DNA of 64,000 bases, taken from contig JACQZR010000304.1 in NCBI GenBank assembly GCA_016213775.1, positions 1-64,000 on the forward strand, given 5' to 3'. The stretch is from Acidobacteriota bacterium. Lineage in GTDB: Bacteria > Acidobacteriota > Terriglobia > Bryobacterales > Bryobacteraceae. Below are positions 60,681 through 64,000 of the stretch, piece by piece (the stretch's first letter is position 1; the number at the start of each line of letters is the position of its first letter). The notes below the pieces were generated by a model. The model ran no database searches. It was not told the DNA's origin and saw only the letters and a program-made list of their open reading frames with translations. The position numbers and the translations under genes are program-made.

Positions 60681-60771
60681 ATGCTGGCCATGTAATATTC
60701 TCTTGCCATTCGTCGTATCTACTGTTACTACTTGTAGCAGTACGATACGTAACACTACAGAGAGTAACAAT

Positions 60772-61110
60772 CTGATGCCGGGCTTGAGGCGGCCCGCGAC
60801 GTAGACACCGGTGCCGGGGTGTTCTTGCATGACATACGGAGTGTAGATGTCGGGCGAAGTGACGCCGTAGACCTGGAAGCCGGGCTGCATGACGCCGATG
60901 ATCTGCCACGGAGCCTTGTCGAGGATCATCGTGCGGCCGAGAATGTTTGGGTCGGCTGCGAAGTGGCGAAGCCAGAAGCCGTGATCGAGTACGACAACGT
61001 GGCTGCGGCCGGGTTGGTCTTCTTCGGGGGCGAAGGTGCGGCCGAGGAGCGGATTCTCGTTTTGCAGTTGGAACCAGTTGTAACGGACCTCGATAATCCC
61101 CAGCTCAATT
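60772..61110 (-). pseudogene. Fragment of an ADOP-type permease
   Basis: A piece of a MacB-type periplasmic core domain: NPLLGRTFAPEEDQPG, VVVLDHGFWLRHFA, ILDKAPWQIIGVMQPGF and GVYVAGRLKPGI are family hallmarks. The flanking FtsX helices are missing on both sides and no start codon in place is seen. A relic, distinct from the larger one at 31.6-33.5 kb. Confidence 0.75.
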
Positions 61111-61143
61111 GTCAGACTAATCTCCGGCTTCTGGGTACGAGGG

Positions 61144-63009
61144 TTACGGGAGGCCAAGGCGGGATTTCAGGGCCTGGAAGCGGGGGTGGGTCCGGTAGGG
61201 GTCCCAAAGGAAGTCGTTCAGGGTGAAGAGGAGGTCGCTGTCGCCGCGGGGCACGCTGTCTTCGAGGGCCTGTAGGGCTTTTTCGCGGTCGCCTAAGCCT
61301 GCGTAAACGTGCGCGACATAGACGTTCTGGAAGCCCACCAGCGCGTCTTTGCGAGTCTCGAGCTGGGAGAGGCATTCGAGGGCCTTGGCGCGCTGGCCAA
61401 CAACGGCATAGGCGTGGCCCAGGCGGCCGAGGATAAACGCTCGCGGTTCAGTGAGGGCGAGCGCTTTCTCGAGCTCGGGTACCGCGGCTTGAGCCTGTCC
61501 CAATGCCAGCAGGCAGGTGCCGAGGAGGGCGCGGGAACCGTAGTGGTTGGGATTCGCATCGAGTGCGGCGCGAGCGCTGTCGCAGGCCTCCTGATAGCGG
61601 CCAGTGGAGTAGTAGATGACACCAAGCAGGTGGTTGGCGACGTAGGTGACGGGGTCGAGCTCGACGGCCTTGCGTGCTTCGGTGATAGCCTCATCGGTGC
61701 GCTGGCGGGTGGTGAGAGCGAGGGAGAACCAGTAGCGGACGTCGGCGGATTGCGGGTCGGCTGTGATGGCGCGGCGGAAGGAAGCTTCGGCGGCGGGCCA
61801 ATTGTGATCGTGGGCGTAATTGACGATGGCTTGTGCGCCATGGGCGAGGGTCATGGAATCGTCGAGGGAGATGGCGCGTTTAGCAGCGGCACGGGCGCGG
61901 GGGATCGCTTCCGATGGCGGAGACCAGCGGTGAAAGCCGAGCAGGGCATAGGCGGCAGACAAGGCGGCATGAGCGGCGGCGTAATCGGGTTCGAGGCGGA
62001 CGGCGTCTTCGAAAGCCTCGACGCTGCGTTGGTAGTCTTCGGGGGTGCTCTTCTTGTAGAGATAGAGGCCTTTCCAGAAGAGGTCGCGGGCCTGGAGGTT
62101 GGCCGGCTCCTTGCGTTTGGGGACGGCGGCGGTCGCGCCTCGAATGGCGCGCGTGAGGCCGGCGGAGATCTCGTTGGCGAGCCCGAGGGTCTGGCCGGCG
62201 TTGCGGTCGTATGTGGCGGACCAGAGGTGATAGCCGGAGCGGACGTCGATCAACTGGGCGGTGACGCGAAGCCGTGAGCCATCGGGACGGACGCTGCCTT
62301 CGACGATGGCGTCTACGTTGAGTTCGCGGCCGACCTGTCGGAGGTCGTGGCCTCTGGCGGAGAAGCGAAAGGCGGCGGTGCGGGAGGCGACCCGAAGCCC
62401 GGGCACGTGGGCGATGGTGGAGGTGGCTTCATCGACGAGGCCGTCGGCGAAGTAGGCGGTTTCGGGATCGTTGGAAAGGGCGAGGAACGGCAGGATGGCG
62501 ATGGACTGCACCGGCTTAGGCCGGGTGACGATTCTCCAGCCGGCATAGATAGTGATGGCGAAAAAAAGGACGAAGGCGGTGATGAACCGTGTGTGTTTCG
62601 CGGACCGGGGGGCGGCACGCACGGTGGGGAGGCGGCGGCGGAATTCGGGGGCGTAGCTCCCTTTGGGGAGTTCGATTTCGATGGACTCCGATGCGCCATC
62701 GCTGGCGTAATAGGCAGCGAGTTTGGCTCGCAGACGGCGCGCTTCGACGCGGACAACGGAGTCGAGGCGGGGGTCGAAGGATTCCGGGCGTCCGAAGACG
62801 GCTGTGGCAACAGAGTATTCCTTGAGTTCGGCCGCTCGGCCCTGCAGCACGTAATCCACCGTGGCGGTGAGGAACTGGCGGAGGCGGCCCGCGTTCTGGA
62901 AGTGCGTCGAGGCGAGGATTCGATCGAGGGCCGCGCGGACATCGGGGGCGGAGATAGGATCTCCCGCATCCCCCCGGGTGAACTGCGGGGTTTCCGAGCG
63001 GGTTTCCAT
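61144..63009 (-). CDS. TolB-like/TPR signalling protein with N-terminal regulator-like domain
   Basis: About 621 aa from ATG at 63009; ATG codons at 63030 and 63069 are possible. The N-terminal 100 residues (LDRILASTHFQNAGRLRQFL, SFDPRLDSVVRVEARRLRAKL, IELPKGSYAPEF) form a domain common in acidobacterial multidomain proteins. One membrane helix (ITAFVLFFAITIYAGWRIV) leads to a TolB/FlgO-like segment (IAILPFLALSNDPETAYFAD) and about eight TPR repeats to the C-terminus. Probably membrane-bound with protein-protein interaction roles. Confidence 0.85.
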   Translation of the reverse strand: METRSETPQFTRGDAGDPISAPDVRAALDRILASTHFQNAGRLRQFLTATVDYVLQGRAAELKEYSVATAVFGRPESFDPRLDSVVRVEARRLRAKLAAYYASDGASESIEIELPKGSYAPEFRRRLPTVRAAPRSAKHTRFITAFVLFFAITIYAGWRIVTRPKPVQSIAILPFLALSNDPETAYFADGLVDEATSTIAHVPGLRVASRTAAFRFSARGHDLRQVGRELNVDAIVEGSVRPDGSRLRVTAQLIDVRSGYHLWSATYDRNAGQTLGLANEISAGLTRAIRGATAAVPKRKEPANLQARDLFWKGLYLYKKSTPEDYQRSVEAFEDAVRLEPDYAAAHAALSAAYALLGFHRWSPPSEAIPRARAAAKRAISLDDSMTLAHGAQAIVNYAHDHNWPAAEASFRRAITADPQSADVRYWFSLALTTRQRTDEAITEARKAVELDPVTYVANHLLGVIYYSTGRYQEACDSARAALDANPNHYGSRALLGTCLLALGQAQAAVPELEKALALTEPRAFILGRLGHAYAVVGQRAKALECLSQLETRKDALVGFQNVYVAHVYAGLGDREKALQALEDSVPRGDSDLLFTLNDFLWDPYRTHPRFQALKSRLGLP

Positions 63010-63161
63010 ACAGGCTCTGGGTGAAACCATCCTCAGTGTAGCACTGAGGGAGCGGGAGAGTGTTCTCAATGTGTTACAGGCGGAAGTAACGGTTACACTA
63101 CCCCGCGGGTACTTCGATCGCGGCGATGCTGAGGCAAATTGGGTACAGGAGTCATACAGTC

Positions 63162-63671
63162 ATGGCATACGCGCCGAAAACGAAATACAACTACAAACAG
63201 TTCCTGGAAAACGGAGGGTCGCTGAAGAAGTGGATGAATCAGGGCGACCTTCACTTCGTCTTCAACTCCTGTTTGGGGAGCCTGCAATTGAAGTGCTTTG
63301 ATTATGGGGGCCGGTTAGTATGGAGCGCGTTTCCGCGCCTGGAGATGGATTCGGACCGGATGGAGATTGTGCATGATCTGGGGATACCTCATGTGCTGCA
63401 TACCGGGGAGCCGCATGGCATGCCGTGGTGCTGGTGTGTTTGGGGCAATCCGGCGGACCGCAGCGGCGGAGTATTCAAGGAAATCATGGAGTACGACCAG
63501 AAGGGGAGCCTGCTGCGGTTCGTGTTGGCGGGGTGTTCGGCGAAGGAGTTTCCGCAGGAAGGGTGCATGTCGGTTGCCACGTACGCGCTGGTGGACGCGG
63601 ATTTCCAGCAGTTGCGGAGCTTTGTGCTGGGGCGGCGGTGTTTGATGACGCCGCATTACAGCGAGAAGTAG
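63162..63671 (+). CDS. Hypothetical protein (169 aa)
   Basis: 169 aa; ATG at 63162 with AGGA upstream at a rather long spacing, and an in-frame ATG at 63126 also possible. No signal peptide or membrane segment. Conserved-looking stretches are WMNQGDLHFVFNSCLGSL and PHGMPWCWCVWGNPAD. Six Cys. Codon use is coding-like. I do not recognise the family. Confidence 0.7.
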   Translation: MAYAPKTKYNYKQFLENGGSLKKWMNQGDLHFVFNSCLGSLQLKCFDYGGRLVWSAFPRLEMDSDRMEIVHDLGIPHVLHTGEPHGMPWCWCVWGNPADRSGGVFKEIMEYDQKGSLLRFVLAGCSAKEFPQEGCMSVATYALVDADFQQLRSFVLGRRCLMTPHYSEK

Positions 63672-63682
63672 ACTGGTAGCGA

Positions 63683-64000
63683 TCAGCTAAGGGCTTCGAA
63701 CATCGCCATCACGTTTTCGATTGGGGTTTGGGCTTGGATGTTGTGGACGGTGCAGAAGATGAAGCCTCCTTCTTTGGAGAAGATCTGGCAGTGGCGTTGG
63801 ACTTGGGTGCGCACGTCTTCGGGGGTTCCGAAGGCTAGCACCTTCTGCGTGTCGACTCCTCCTCCCCAGAAGACAAGACGGTCGCCGTAGGTGGATTTCA
63901 GGTGGGCGGGGTCCATCCCGGCGGCGGAGATCTGGACGGGGTTGAGAATGTCGAACCCCGCTTCGAGAAAGAGGGGAATGAATTTCTCAACCGCCCCGCA
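63683..64000 (-). CDS. Uroporphyrinogen decarboxylase-family protein (N-terminus beyond window)
   Basis: C-terminal 105 residues: EAGFDILNPVQISAAGMDP, KSTYGDRLVFWGGGVDTQKVL, EDVRTQVQRHCQIFSKEGGF and NIQAQTPIENVMAMFEAL. This is the end of the UroD/MtaA/CmuA fold, where the methyltransferase-type members show the GGVDTQ and HNIQ segments. In acidobacterial genomes such proteins often accompany carbohydrate genes and act on unknown substrates. Continues past base 64000. Confidence 0.85.
   Translation of the reverse strand, partial: CGAVEKFIPLFLEAGFDILNPVQISAAGMDPAHLKSTYGDRLVFWGGGVDTQKVLAFGTPEDVRTQVQRHCQIFSKEGGFIFCTVHNIQAQTPIENVMAMFEALS

Noticed and set aside
1-64000. CRISPR array
   Set aside because: I looked for regularly spaced direct repeats of about 25-40 bp and saw none; the repeats found are att sites, integrase arm sites, 9-bp iterons and a 15-bp coding repeat.

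Overview
The window looks like a chromosomal segment of an Acidobacteriota bacterium of the Bryobacter/Solibacter type. This is inferred from the gene families only: three Oar-like TonB-dependent receptors with an N-terminal carboxypeptidase-regulatory-like domain, remnants of acidobacterial-type duplicated permeases (ADOP/MacB-FtsX), a DUF1080 protein, a Tat-exported Gfo/Idh oxidoreductase, a TolB/TPR signalling protein, and high GC with dense packing. No rRNA gene is present; the one intact RNA gene recognised is tRNA-Arg(TCT).

Region by region. 1-2138 (minus): a sensor kinase/response regulator pair, divergent from 2290-9815 (plus), a compact run of two CotH-like proteins, a VTC-type polyphosphate polymerase homologue, a DUF4956 membrane protein, a HlyD-type adaptor and a TolC-type outer membrane protein. 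9816-17775 (minus): an arylsulfatase behind two TonB-dependent receptors, with a LacI-like operator before the outer one. 17870-22343: a dehydrogenase, a penicillin-binding-protein-like transpeptidase, an alginate-export-like porin, a YHS protein and a mini anti-sigma factor. 22353-24994: a tightly coupled five-gene membrane redox cluster (SDR, two tiny membrane proteins, ferric-reductase/Rieske fusion, conserved-Cys protein) that runs into a convergent MBOAT acyltransferase. 26442-38097: IS66 remnant, beta-lactamase-like hydrolase, third TonB receptor, a decayed permease, a frameshifted DUF1080 protein, a glycosidase-like protein and a Gfo/Idh oxidoreductase, which together suggest polysaccharide or sugar-derivative use. 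38788-41463: four-carbon acid sugar kinase, PdxA2-type dehydrogenase and RraA-like aldolase (sugar-acid catabolism).

42717-44793 (minus) holds an unusual operon: a PDZ-bearing HtrA-like protein whose catalytic Ser is replaced by Asn, a PDZ-less HtrA-like protease with an intact triad, and a LuxR-type regulator with a degenerate receiver. None has a signal peptide, so a cytoplasmic proteolytic or sensing module is likely.

45777-53537 is a 7.8-kb integrative element in tRNA-Arg(TCT), bounded by an exact 54-bp direct repeat. It carries a tyrosine integrase, two AlpA-like HTH proteins, a CHC2-zinc-finger primase/RepA-like helicase, an iteron-like array just downstream of the helicase gene, putative integrase arm sites near both ends, and unrecognised cargo. 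A 28-bp scar of a related integrase lies just outside attL, which points to repeated use of the site.

53763-57043: a partial Tad pilus locus (a CpaB protein with a secretin-like C-terminus, TadB, TadC). 57183-60680: a small MscS channel, an Rrf2 regulator coupled to cysteine synthase, and an MFS transporter. 60681-64000: another permease remnant, a TolB/TPR protein, a hypothetical protein and the C-terminal end of a uroporphyrinogen-decarboxylase-family protein.
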